From Lingula anatina (lineage: Eukaryota > Brachiopoda > Lingulata > Lingulida > Lingulidae), in NCBI RefSeq assembly GCF_001039355.2, contig NW_019773514.1, positions 70,593 through 134,592 on the forward strand: a DNA stretch of 64,000 nucleotides, read 5' to 3'. Within the stretch, counting starts at the first letter, position 1. Each line of letters opens with the position of its first letter. This document shows, piece after piece, positions 37,901 to 51,572 of the stretch. The translations under genes and the position numbers were made by a program. The notes beneath the pieces are model-generated. The model had not been told where the DNA came from, searched no databases, and worked only from the letters and a program-made list of their open reading frames with translations.

Positions 37901-40900
37901 GTTTGATTTTTCTTTTCCATCACATATATATTGTTTTGTATTTTAACATAGGGAGCTTATATTTGTTTATAATATCTTAATTGTAGGTAATCAGATGCGA
38001 AACCGATCCTGACGTTCAGCTTGGTGCTGGTGAGAAACACCTGGTCTGGTTTCTGGAACCGAAACTAGCCAAGAAATTGCTTATGAAGATGGACAAAGGT
38101 GGGTTTCGAGTACCGCACCTCACTATGGCAAAAATACATTAACATTGTGTAGGCCTACAACAATTTTATTTCGTTTGAAATATATTCATCAGTAAGAAAC
38201 ATGGNACCATTTAGCATTTCTTTATTTGGTTTACTTGCAGGCCGGGCTTCGCCAGGTTAAATCTTCCATATTTCTACGATGATGACACGATCGATTTCGT
38301 TTTGGAGGCCGTGAATCAAGTGGCTTCCAAAGGATGGAGAATTATGCCATTGGTAAGTTCAACGTCGGCTCAGATTGAGGTCAAACATTCACCCGATATC
38401 CTAAAATCAAATTTTTTTAGTAAATTTATATTCACTTTAATTTTACACGCACACAATTTGCTGTGCAGTTTCAGAAAGGATTTGTACTTGGCAATACATT
38501 TAAAAACCAACCCAATTAACTAATTGGCATGTTAATGATACAGAATCGGAAGCGCGCATGACACCATTGAAAATATTATTATTTGTATAATTACAACCTT
38601 AGAACTCCTTGTGTCATAACTGAATGTTACATACAGATTACTTGTAATATTTAGTACCAGTTCGATTCGAAAACCGGCACGTGGAAACACCGGCTGCACC
38701 AGTACAACATGCAGAGCCTGTACGACATTGAGTACGTCATGGCGGGTTTAAAGGTCCACAAGACGCCGAATTCCTCACGCGGCTCGCCAATGAGAGCAAC
38801 GAAAGAACATTATAAGGTTTGTGTTATTTTTATCTTTTTTGTCTGAAGGAGATACACATATAGCTAAAATCCATTTTCATATATTAATACTGACGCTCTT
38901 GAATATTTTGCTCCCTTTCTCCCCTCCCATATAAAAGTTTTCTTATTTAGGAATTCTGAATTACTGGACTATGATAAATACAAAATATTATCAATTTCAA
39001 ACATAAAACAATGTAACGGTAGCAATATATGTCTCAGAAATATAAATTAATTTAATAAAATTCCACTGCGCTGTTTTTACTTTATAATATGTTTGTAGTG
39101 TTTTTTATTGTTTGTTTGGTAATTTTTAGTTATATATTTCGTTACTAGGAAATCTTAAAGAAAGCGGACAAGCTGTATTCCAATGCAACCCGTTTATGCG
39201 GCGTGAGTACTACTGTTTTCTAACATCGTATCGGTTTTAATATTGATTAGAAAAAATACAAAATTTTAAATACGAGTGTAAGGAACTTGCATATATGAAG
39301 ATCCTCAATTTTCCCGTTTGATTTTTCTTTTCCATCACATATATATTGTTTTGTATTTTAACATAGGGAGCTTATATTTGTTTATAATATCTTAATTGTA
39401 GGTAATCAGATGCGAAACCGATCCTGACGTTCAGCTTGGTGCTGGTGAGAAACACCTGGTCTGGTTTCTGGAACCGAAACTAGCCAAGAAATTGCTTATG
39501 AAGATGGACAAAGGTGGGTTTCGAGTACCGCACCTCACTATGGCAAAAATACATTAACATTGTGTAGGCCTACAACAATTTTATTTCGTTTGAAATATAT
39601 TCATCAGTAAGAAACATGGATTTTTATAAAAATCTTTTTCGTTACACAAATGAGGCAAAATAGTGCTTAAAATGTATACCGTATTTCATTTTAGTGAACG
39701 ATATCGATGGTTTTTGCAGACGCTTAATATGTTTTTCAGATCTCCACGTTAAAACAGTTGATGCTATGGCGGAGAACCTCCCGTTCTTTCCTAAGAGCTA
39801 CTCCATGGACAACTTGCTGGATATAGACTGTAAGTACACAAGCGTAATAACCTTACTTACAGGAACAAGAACGGCGTAGAATAAAAATGCGAAAAGGAGA
39901 TATGTTTTTTTATCAATACCTTTACAGAAGTATAAATAACGTATTCTTTGGAGATAAATTTGCAAAAAAATAGACAATTCTATTTAAGAATTATTCAGGC
40001 TTCCGTTTATGCAGGAGTCGATGTTACCGGGAAAGGGGCTTACATTAGTCACAATTATTCACGATCACAAAACGTCAAACATTGGTATATTTGTTGTTAA
40101 AGACTTAAGTCCAGAAAATATATAAATCAGTCTTATTAGTCAGATACAATAAAGACACTATAATATCTTTTATACTAAACGTAAAGGGAAACAGAAAAAC
40201 TCTTACAAAAAAAGCTTCCCAACAGGTTTAAGGTTTCTATCAAATCTAGTTAACTTTAGTGAAATATCTCCAAAGTCAAAACTGTTATTGAATACACGTG
40301 AATTGACACATGTATGGGGGGGGGGGGGCACTTCCATAGACTCAAGTTTACCTCAAATGTATAAACATTTAATTTTGTGCAACCTTTGCACAGCTCTTAC
40401 CGGAAAATTTAAACCATCTTTCCCAGTTGGTTTTCTTATCTAAACTTTCTATGATAAGTCAGCCTCCTTCGCCTTGTGTTACTCTCTTAATTTGGTCGCC
40501 ATTTTTTCCGTTTCATTAGCGAAATTACCCTTTCTAGAATAGGGTAGGTATGACTACACAAATGTGAAACTTCATGTTTGATGTAAATTCGCCTTTTCAC
40601 TTGAGAGTCACCTAGAATACCAACCATTTGTGCAAACATTTTCTCTTTCCAAATGCATGTATTTCTTTAAATCGATCGTTTTGCCGTGTTGTGGTTTTAA
40701 TGACACACATTTACACCACAAGACACATGACATTTTGCAGAAGATGTTGGTACAGTCATTTGTGACTTTATTTCACTCACTGCTGTACTGGCGGTTTTTA
40801 ATGTTACAGCCCTTTCCCTATCTGTGGCTGAAGTAAGTCCTTCTTAAAGGTCAGTAGGGACTTTATCCCCCCCCCCTCCTTTCCTTCCCTCACTCTGCAC

Positions 40901-42529
40901 GCGCCTCCGAAGGTAAACGCGAGGCCTTAGGAAAACGCCATATTTTACCACCTTGAGCTTTCAGGCTACGCTCACGTACCCGCACTTGAATCAGCAAATC
41001 ACAATTCTGATGAGCAGCACACACACACCCCTCCCCCCACAAGCTTTAACCGTTTCTGTGTGTGAAAACTAAAAGATTTCTCCTTGAAAATCGTTCTTTC
41101 TTTCACTCTGTTCAAATTGGTAATCGTCACCACCTATCAGTAGTCCTTAACTAAATCTGTTTTAGCTTTCGAGAGTGATTAGTATAAGCAAGAGAAATTA
41201 GTAACGTCAGCTACACCATGTTGAAGAGGTCTCTTCTTTGGCCTCTTTACTTGTACAGCAAATTAGATGTGTTGTCCCAATGGACCCGAGATTTAATGAC
41301 TGTACCCCCACAGGGACGACGCGTGGGGAGACGTGTGAGAGGCGGACAGACTATTAAATGATTAGGCGGTTTTTCTTTCATGTACGTCCGCCATATTTAG
41401 TTCGTGACTTTGTAGATCCATGGCTCAACTCGATGTGAATGCGGTCTAAGTCTGGATATTTGTATAATCAACCCGGGGAGGGAAAGGAACATTTTTCGAG
41501 AAACTCCAAGGTTTACTGGAAAGTTGTTGGAACTGGAATTGGCTCTTCGCTGTTCACAGTCCTCACTCGCGGCACGAAATGTTCACGGTCACAATATATC
41601 AGACTGAAATTCCACTTGTTGAAATTAAGTGCTTTATTCAAGAAAAAGTGAACGTATGATTTCTAAAGCGCACTCTCGTATCCCCATGGTTCACCCCTCC
41701 TGTAGAACTCGATACTAAAGGAAGATACACAGTACCTTTCAAGAAATCCTCTAACACAATCATAGAAAAAGGAATTGATTAACTTTTTTCAAATGTAGTG
41801 TCAAATCAGGACAAATTAGTAAATGAAAAAATTGTTTGTAAACTTAGTTTTATTAAATTAAGGCATTAAAATGTCCTCCCTTCCAACTAAGCATACAGAC
41901 ATACAATGAATTAAGATACAAAAATGAACACGTCATGATATATAACATGCATAACATGAAAAACTTAACATTTTGTGCTTTTCATTTCAGCTGGCAGTGT
42001 TGAATCACTTGACGAAGCCTCTGGCACCGACAGTGGAGTTGAATCTAATGATTTCACCGATGATGACGTCATAGGTTCTCCGCTAAAATACGGAAGTTTG
42101 TCTCGCAGTGGTAAACCAGTTACAGACAAAAAGGCGAAACGTCTTTTACCACCAATGAGCAACTTACCACCACAAAATCGGGTCCACTACGCCAGGAAAC
42201 TTCCAACTTATACCGCTGAGAGTTCTGGGGCTGGATATCTTTCTCGGCATCTTCTGAACAGAGCAAAGTTTCACGGTTCCTATGGCGACCTCTCACGCAC
42301 AGGGCATCCTGGGATGTATCATTCCAATGAGAGTGTACATATGCTAGGTGGCGCCACAAAACACCCATCAAGTAATGGAAAGGCTGTGAAATTACCAGCA
42401 TTGAAGGGGTCAAAAGAAAAAGTGGATAAAGTTAAAAAGGATAAAAAACGACCGATGCCCATGACAACCCGGGACCTGGCGTACGAGGCTTACAGAACAC
42501 AATGGCTCGTCTTGAACCAAAAGCAATAA
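34991..42529 (+). CDS. Paralogue A, 3' exons: PLP-enzyme C-terminal half and tail
   Basis: Exons 34991-35175, 35537-35788, 36058-36119, 36483-36521, 36826-36937, 37240-37401, 37734-37787, 37987-38098, 39740-39829 and 41991-42529 (stop TAA). The block 36826-38098 is duplicated at 38241-39513 by an assembly overlap and should be counted once. They encode the C-terminal half of the aminotransferase class V fold, including C-G-G-G-T-V and R-G-G-C-A-C-A-G-P-Y, where the second cysteine sits at the catalytic cysteine of SufS-type desulfurases. After about residue 620 comes a tail with no known fold, including T-D-S-G-V-E-S-N. With the four missing exons restored in length only, the coding total (2406 nt) is divisible by three, giving about 801 aa. 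Confidence 0.85.
36791..38204. repeat. First copy of a 1414-bp contig-overlap duplication in A
   Basis: Identical, as far as I can read, to 38206-39619 (offset 1415), with n at 38205 between. It carries four exons (36826-36937, 37240-37401, 37734-37787, 37987-38098). Confidence 0.9.
38206..39619. repeat. Second copy of the 1414-bp duplication in A
   Basis: Contains the repeated exons 38241-38352, 38655-38816, 39149-39202 and 39402-39513. Reading both sets in series would insert a second copy of the same domain segment, which paralogue B does not have. Confidence 0.9.
39830..41990 (+). other. Last intron of paralogue A
   Basis: A 2.2-kb intron with a poly-G run near 40318. No additional exon is recognised. 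Confidence 0.6.
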
Positions 42530-43091
42530 ATCAAATTATTGATGAACTTCAAAGTGGAAATATATTCTTCCAAAACATTTGATTCAGGTATCCTTGTATT
42601 TTATTTTTTAATGTAGAACATTTATAATTTATTACCAAGATTAAATTTCTGGTGAGGGTGTCAAGGAATGTGTGTATATTACAATGAACCATAAAGTCCT
42701 CGATTTGAAATCGTTGAAAATTTCTTTTATAAGTATGATGCATTTTTAACCATGTGTGCGTCCAGCACTGCGCCATTGTGAACCCGAACATCTGTGATAT
42801 GAAAATATTCCATGATAATTATTTACCTCAAAGGCATTTCATATAGTTTATAATAATTTGGGTGATACTTTGCATTCATCTTATATATTTTAATCAGATT
42901 TTTAGACTTTGGATAGCTTCCCGCCATGTTGGTCTGGGCCTTTCGCAGGTCGAGTGCTCAGAATGTTTTACGATTTTTTTTACATTCAGCAGCTGGAATA
43001 AGTGGGAAAACTATGCGTACATATTTAATATTTTTAATTAGATTGTGCTTTGGTGTGGGTTTATTTTAATATTTATATAATTTCTGTTGTA

Positions 43092-43097
43092 AATAAA
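43092..43097 (+). terminator. Poly(A) signal of paralogue A
   Basis: AATAAA 563 bases after the stop codon at 42527-42529. Confidence 0.5.
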
Positions 43098-43490
43098 ACA
43101 TTTTATTTTTTATTACTTATTGTCGTTATTTTCCACATACATTGTATGAGTGATTTCTCTTTTGTCATCTCATATTGATTTTCACAATTTTTATCTTCAA
43201 AATCGAACTATACTGCACAAATCTAATCACCCTTGGTATCTTCAGACATGATCATGCACATGCACACATCACAAAAGTTTGTTTTTCCCTGATGGGGAAA
43301 AAGCATATCATTTGATTTACGTCAGTAGCCAGCAATTTCGAAGGGGCTCTTTTTCTGAAAAAGTGGACCTCCCCCTCTTAAGTGGCCCAATTAGAAAACT
43401 TTGGCATGTCTAGAACCTGGGTCATATTTTGATTCAAATAATGGTGGTTCTTTGGACCCCCAACCTCCCTCCTCTCCGCGCCTAGGCAAT

Positions 43491-44699
43491 TTGACCCACA
43501 AGAGGGTGGCCTGGCCTACATGTACCTTTGGTCAGGTGTGAGTTTCAAGGAATGGTACACTTGGTTTGTGCATGGACTGGCAGCCGTAGACCCATGATGC
43601 GTGACACTGGCACCTGTATCTAACATGATGATATACTACCTAAGGTGACAAGTCAATGATCGTAACCATTTACACATGTAAACTGTCCTGTTTGTTGACA
43701 AATGTGACGAGCAGTGACTTTTTTCTTATTCTGTTGGTTTTCTTCTGTTAATTTTTTACCAAAAATGTTAATAATTACTGAAATTAAGCTCAAGTGATCA
43801 TTCCGAGTCTCAGCCATAATTCATATCTTTAATAAACATGACTCTGTCATTTTCAGTTAGTTTTGAATATTTTCATGCAAAACTAAACTTGGGCACACCA
43901 CTTACAGTATGTGCAATACATGTAAGTACAACATTTCAGTGAGCATCATAAGGACAAACATCATGTCGGAAATCTTTTCAGGACAATTTCCCTTTAAACT
44001 GATGGGGTGGCATTTCACCTGAGCTTGGCCTTGTGATTAAATCATCACTACACGGTTTCGTACACAGAAATCGAGATAATAGCCTCGGTTATAATGATGT
44101 CCGAAAACATTTGACCCACAAGAGGGTGGCCTGGCCTACCGTTCGTCAGGTGTGAGTTTCAAGGAATGAAACACTTGGTTTGTGCATGGACTGGCAGCCG
44201 TAAATCCATGACGCGTGACACTGGCACCTGTATCTAACATGATGATACACTACCCAAGGTGACAAGTCAATGATTGTAACCATTTACAAGTGTAAACTGT
44301 CCTCTTTGTTGACAAAAATGACGAGCAATGACTTTTTTCTCTTTCTTGGGGGTTTTATCTGTTAACTTTGCGCTTTCCTTTACCGTCGAAATGTGAATTA
44401 TTACATAAGTTAAGCTCAAATGATCACTCCCAGTCTCAACCATAATACATATACATAATCAACATGACACTGTCATTTTCAGTTACTTTTGAATATTTTA
44501 ATACAAATATCATTTATGTGCAATGAGCACAACATTTCAGTGAGCACCATAAAGACAAACATCATGTCGGAAATTTTTTCCCTTTAAACTGACGGGGTGG
44601 CATTTCACCTGAGCTTGGCCCTGTAATTAAATCATCACTACACGGTTTCGTAGACAGAAATCGAGATAATAGCCCAATTTATAATGATGTCCGAAAACA
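43491..44699. repeat. Diverged tandem duplication between A and B
   Basis: The unit at 43491-44110 (620 bp) is followed head to tail by a second unit at 44111-44699 (about 590 bp). Both start TTGACCCACAAGAGGGTGGC and end near ATAATGATGTCCGAAAACA. They differ by substitutions and small indels, so unlike the n-flanked copies this is a real, older duplication. No coding frame runs through it. Confidence 0.85.
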
Positions 44700-45065
44700 C
44701 CTTGGATCTCTGCAAGATTCGTTGCACCCGATTTTATTAAAGATAAGGTTAAATGTGGAACTTGAAGAGGAAGTCTGGGGCAATTAAGACCCCCTCCTCC
44801 GCTAGTCCTTGCGTCACGCGTCCCTTCACTATCGCCTGGTTGAATATGCAACGATTGCTCTTGCAGAAGTACGGTGTTTCCGTCAAATTTGGCACTTATA
44901 TGTGTCCGGGAACGTATATTATTTGTGGAACCAAATTTCGGGGAACATTTTTTGCCAGAAAGCCTCAAATTGGCATATAGCTTCATCCCGTAGAGAGTCC
45001 TATTGGAAATACACATTCTGTGACTTTAGAGGAAAAAGGGTTAGCCAGGAAAATTGGACGTCAGT

Positions 45066-45101
45066 ATGGGGCAGGTCGGCCTGAGTACGATGCCCGGAAA
45101 G
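45066..45101 (+). CDS. Candidate first coding exon of paralogue B
   Basis: The ATG at 45066 has A at -3 and G at +4. It encodes M-G-Q-V-G-L-S-T-M-P-G-K and ends in phase 0 at AAG|GCAAGT, a strong GC-AG type donor. Exon 2 of B begins in phase 0 at 45504. The size is like the proposed first exon of A (13 codons), but the sequence is not similar. Confidence 0.4.
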
Positions 45102-48100
45102 GCAAGTTTACCATTGTTATACTCTTATTAACTGATGAGAATTTTAAATAATTAAAATAACCAAGTCATGTTATAAGACTGGTAGTGATGTAAATTAATT
45201 GTATTGAAAATTTGCACAATAACAATTTTTAATTTTTTCCCTTTCATATGTATATATTTGTAAACATATGTAAATCATGCCAATATAATAAATGATTGAA
45301 AGCTAGCACAGGAGCAGGTAGCCAATATAATTTCAAAGAAAAATCTATTTTATAACAAGTATTTGAACATTCGTATCTTAGCTGTATCAGTTGATATTAA
45401 AATACTGTGTATATGTATCAAAACATACAGCTATAATTATCACAATGTATGTTCTTTTGTTTATTTATATATTTATACATTTAAATCTTAACAATTATTC
45501 CAGGCTGGCCATTCTGACAAGAAAGGAGAGGCTCTATTGAATTACGTACGGGAAAACGTCATCGGCAGCGAGGTAGCTTTTGACGGTCCATTTGGATCTC
45601 GACCAGGTAAGCATAATGGATTGATATATCCCCCTTCATATAATAGTGATTGGCACTCTCTGCTTATATAGGAAAAGCCACACACACAAGTTCTTCCATT
45701 TTCGTCCGCATCATTTATGAGATTCATTGATATAATTTTCTGGACACTCGAAAATTCGATTATCGATGTCAAATGCTTTCACGACAAGCTGTGCGAGACC
45801 TGCATCAAGATTTTGGAATATGTTGTTCAAATACCATTCACAATGATAAATGCGTGGTTTTTCAGTTATTCATTTTAAGTTAAAATTTTATTAAAACTGA
45901 GAACCCGCGCTTTTGGTGTTCACAAACGGAGCGAAATGGGAGTGGGACCAAATTTAGTATGTAGATAATTTCCGTCCGACGCGTTGAAGATGAAAGGATA
46001 AAATATTACGGGAAATATCACCAAAAGTATCTCCAAAGCAGCTCCCGTTGAATACTTACGTCAGACTCATAATTACTCGGCTTCACGTGATTTCTATCAA
46101 TGACGTCACAAAGAGAATTGCCTTATGGTCTTCCTTTTCATAAACCGGCAGTTAACACTATCGGAATACCTGTACATTCTACCCAACCTAAACTTGTGAC
46201 AGAGGCATCTGTAATTTCTGTACAATTTTCGTTTTTCAGGAGTAAAGAAAAAATAATGAAATTTTCTAAAGGAAGTGATAGCGAAAATCACACATCTTTA
46301 ATGAAGCCCGAAAACTTCAATATACTGTATAAGTGAATGTTGTAGGCCTTGACAGCTATTTCTACGTCGGATGTGTCCTTCCTTAAAACACTTTGATCTA
46401 CCAATTTTCCATATTACAGTGATATTACTTCACAAAGATATAAATAAATGAAAAGAAAATGACAAATACGTCTGGCACCCACTGATTTATATTTCCTCTG
46501 CTTTTAGTCACCTACTGTGATTATACAGCGTCGGGTCGGTGAGTATGGGGTAATCTTTCTCAATATGATTACGGGATGGGTAAACTGTCTTTACGCACGG
46601 CATAAGAAATGCATGTATTGTTTATTTATTTTTTACCTTTTTTCGCCGTATATCATGGCGGTAAGGGTATGTTTTGATGTGTAAGGTATGATACTCTCTT
46701 CTACGGATATATTATCAGTTGGATTTTTGGGTTCAACGGCATAAAGGCACTGGTACCAGTAGACTACTTGCATATTTTAACTCAATATTATACAGCATAT
46801 GTTTAATTTTTTTAAAAACCTGTTCTTTAGGATACGGAATAAGCTGTCGTAAAGCATTTGTGTAGCAATGTTTACCATTTTACACAATATTATGATCAAT
46901 TCTAACATACTGTATTATTCTTATTATTATTGTTTGAGGAGTCACAAGTAACCCAATATTATTTCTTTTGTCTTCTTATAGATCTCACTTTCAGAAATGC
47001 GCACAAAATTTAACTCATGTTCAGAGTAATCAGGGTAATAATCGCTATTTTCTACAGGCCGCTACAGTTTATCGAAGATTACATCACAGACTATGTCTAT
47101 CCGACCTACGGAAACACACACACCACTACCTCTATCGTCTCCTTGCAAACTACCAAGTTTAGAAATAGCGCACGGTAAGTTGATGCGTCGGTCGCGCTCG
47201 TGTATGAATTAATATTCTTGCACGGAAACACAATGAAGTGCGTAAGCACGCGCAGACACACACGTTCGTGCATAAAAAGACACTCTCACACGCATACATA
47301 CATACACGCGTGATAAACACAGAAAACACTTTTTTCAAAGCATTCATATAGAAGATATGGTTTATTTTGTCTGTTTTCTATACGCTAAGTCTCACGTTTC
47401 ATTTGTACTAAGACGTACCTGATATTTCATATATCGAATCTAGCTGCCCTGCGTCTAGCTACCGATGTCGCTACCCTGAATTAATACGAACTTCGAATAG
47501 TTTAAGGTTATTTTGCATATTTTTCTCTGAAGGGACATCATAAAGAAATGTGTCAACGCCTCCGAGGATGACGTGGTGATATTTGTTGGAAGCGGCACGA
47601 CGGGCGCAGTACATAAACTTCTCAATGTGTTAGGACTACAAACCGACCTCTTCGATGAGACGAATACGGTATGACATTTCTGATAATATATTTTTTTCTC
47701 TGTTGGCGTTTTCCCACTTGGCTTAATGTATATTACACATCATACATGCGTGTTTTTTTTTAAATATTCTAATTAGATCAGTTTATCTTATCCTTAAAAC
47801 TTGTATATGTTATTATTTGAATGAATGCGATCACCTCACCTGGAGTTTCAGAAATGACTGAGAACTCACCGCCATTATCTGTGTTCCCCTCCCGTTCGCG
47901 TTTAGGCCATTAAGCATTAATTTCTGAAATAGGGGGTGTATCACTTGGGTAAAGAACCATTGGTCTAATTGTACAGTTTTGTCAGCATGAAGGATATATT
48001 CCGAACATCGTAATACGCAAGTAATGCCGGTTTTTATTTCCTTTTTAGGTAGTATTCGTTGGCCCGTACGAGCATCATTCCAACATATTACCTTGGAAGG

Positions 48101-51100
48101 AGAACGGGTTGAAGGTAGAAAGAATAAGGGAAGACAAGGACGGCCTGTTTGATGTGGATTACCTGACAAAGTTACTGAAGGTGTGTGGACTGTGAAGCCG
48201 ATATTTACCGATTAGAAACTCGTTGAGCGTAGAAACAATTTCTTTCAAGATTTTATTATAAAATGAAGTTTACAGCTACAATTTGCAGGATATAGGAACA
48301 ATCGCGTATAAGAATTGAATGATAAAAGTGCATACCAATAATTCATACATTATTTTATATCATTATTTTACTTTTTATAGTTTTAATCTCCCAATATCAT
48401 TCATTATTATTATTACCTTTATTTTTGTTTTTTAATGTACTATAGGAAAGCATTTTCTTTCCCTGTCTTTTTAAACTATAATAATTTTTTTCATATGGTA
48501 TTCCAGGAATACAAAGCCAAGCAATACACAATGATTGGGGCGTTCTCTGCATCTAGTAATGTGACCGGAATTTTGACCGACACTGTGGCCGTGGCAGAGA
48601 TATTGCATGAGTACGGCGCCTTGTCGTTCTGGGATTACGCCGCAGGAGGTACGTTTTCTCCTCTCTCTGTCTGCATTCGTTTGTTCACCCTTCTAGACGA
48701 AATGTTAAAAAAGAAAGAAAAGAAAGGAAAGAATATAGGGAAATGAAAAAAGGAAAGTTTATTCTTGTATCTCTCCTATTTTAGCTCCATACCTGAAGAT
48801 AGACATGAACCCCACCTCAACTGGGTAAGACCAATTTATTCATTGCAGAGTTTGTATTATTAATGGTTACATTCATACTATTATTAACCTTTATATAGGA
48901 AAAATGAATAAATGAAATGTATATATTATAGAGCGTTACATATGGATATCCCACATATGCCCTTAAAATATAAGGGAAATAATTGTTGCGAAATACTTCT
49001 TAGTATGGTCCTGTACCTCTTAGCTGTAGTTTAACTTACACCGTGGTTTAAATAATTACATTTTTTTATTTTGCAGTTACAAGGACGCCGTGTTTTGCTC
49101 CCCACACAAATTCATAGGTGGTGTTGGGACCCCAGGTATGAACAACGTGTGTTTTATTTATACTGTGTTGATTTTCTTTAATGATTCACGGGTCCAATTT
49201 AAGATAAGGTAATGGTGTTGCACCTAGAACTGTTTGTTTTATCAAACTTCGATTAAACTCGCTTATCACCATGTTAGTTTGAAACCTAATTGAAGTAGCA
49301 GGTTTTCCTGGTATTTTTTTTTTTTTTAATTTCATAGGAAGGTCGACATAAAAAGTAACATTGAAATTAAACCTCTCGATTCGATGTATGTACACTAAGC
49401 TCTACCAAAAAGCATATATATATCGGTAAATAAAATGCGTAATTCTGCAATACAATTTTCAAAATTTGAAAGAAAGTCACAATATTTTTGTTACAGGTCT
49501 GCTGATCGCCAAGAAATGGCTGTTTACAAATTCTGTTCCTCACAACTGTGGCGGGGGCACGGTGTCATACGTGACACGAGAGACGCACACATATCTCAAC
49601 GACATCGAGGAAAGGGAAGAAGGTGGGACGCCCGCCATCGTGGAATCCATCAGATGTGGGATGGTCTTTCAGCTGAAAAATGTAAGTGAACTAATTCAGC
49701 TATCCTCCACCTTTATATGCCTTGGATAAATATTCTGATAACTTTGCACATGCACATCCACATAAATCAAGCCGCCAGTAAGACTTTTTAAAAGTGTACA
49801 TTAATTATCCAATTTGAAACTTATCTGCTGCATGTCTTCAGGCTATCGGCGCTGACTTCATTGAACGAAAAGAGGCTGAACTGTGTCAAATGGCGTACAG
49901 AGTATGGAGCAGAAACCCGAACATTTTGCTCCTTGGAAACAAGAGCGTACCGCGCGTTCCAATCCTCTCATTCCTGGTTTTGAATCCAGAGAGCGGAAAG
50001 TTTCTTCATCACAACTTTGTCTCCATGCTTCTGAATGACTTGTATGGGATACAGACTAGAGGAGGATGCGCATGCGCTGGACCCTATGCGCAGGTATACT
50101 AGCGTAGAGCTTATGAAAAAATGCATTTTTAGTTTAATTTTGTATAGATGTTGTCTTGGATTCATTGTGTTCCTTTTTGTGTCAATGTTAGCCCGATGCG
50201 CCGATTTTTTTTTTCAATATCAGGAACAGTCTCTAAAAGTTGAACATAGGAAATGTGTGTCGGAGTTCGCGTAGTACTTAGATAATGTACTAGATATGTG
50301 ACAAAGAAAGTTTAAAGAGAAAACGTCAACGCGTCAAGACAAATAGCATGAGATAATGACAAGATATTATTCGACATCCTAACCATCGGACATAACAGTG
50401 TATAGCTTTACCTAGGCGCATCAAGCCTGCCAACTTCACTCGGTGTTTCAATTTGCTTGTTTTCTTTGCCTCGATAGATACTAAATGAACCATTGTATAG
50501 ACTTCATACATACTAACCTTATAGTAACCTTTTTCAAAGGATCTTCTAGAAATGGATGAAGAAATGGCACAACGGTTTGCTGTATTTTTTGCGGAGAGAG
50601 GGTTAGTATATTTTTCTGTTTTCGCTTTACGTAATGAAATAGCTTTATAAATGATAACGTTTACTTTTCTTTGTGCTTAGATGCGTTCATTCGTATACAG
50701 TTATGATGCAGGTAGTTTGATTATCAATTTTTCTCCTCTTTTCCAGCAAAAATGGCGAAATAACAGAACCCCAAGAAATAATGAAGTAAGAACTGAAAAC
50801 TTCTATTAGTTGTGACTTATTTTTATATTTAAAATGTATTGAAGTTAACTTCTTGCTTATAATGATCCACAAGAATTATTTAATATTATATTAAATCTCG
50901 AACTTTCCTTACAACACATCAGTAAGCTGTAAGTATTTTACTGATCCAGCGAAATATAAGGAATCATTTTGATTTGCTACTTTTGCAGGCCTGGATTTGC
51001 CAGACTAAACCTACCCTATTTTTTCGAAGACTACACAGTGAAGTTCGTGCTGGAGGCCGTGAACCAAGTGGCCAGACATGGATGGAAACTCCTACCACTG

Positions 51101-51502
51101 GTGAGTTCAAGGTCAAGGCCATATTGTATAGGTCAAGGTCAAATACCGCGTGAAATAATGAAAATTGGATCAAATAAATTCGTTATAAGCGGGTAGCAAA
51201 AACATATATTCAGTGTAGAGACGACATTGGCAGCATATTCGACAATAGGTTTTGAAAAGGTGGCGGGGTTCATATTGGAATATAATTCAGTGTTTTGTCC
51301 TATACTTATTGTCATGATGTTATATCGCAGTACCATCTGGATGTGAAGACGGGGACCTGCAAGCACAGACTGCACACTTATAGTATGCAGAGCCTTTTCG
51401 ATATTGAATACAAAATGACGGGGATGGAGGTTAAGTCTGATGGCATTACACGAAATATGTGCGTCACCAAGGAGGAGCTGAAGGTAACCATTAACGGTGC
51501 CC

Positions 51503-51572
<70 letters not shown>

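Noticed and set aside
38206-39619. A real internal exon duplication in paralogue A
   Set aside because: It looks identical including introns, is bounded by an n, and is absent from paralogue B.
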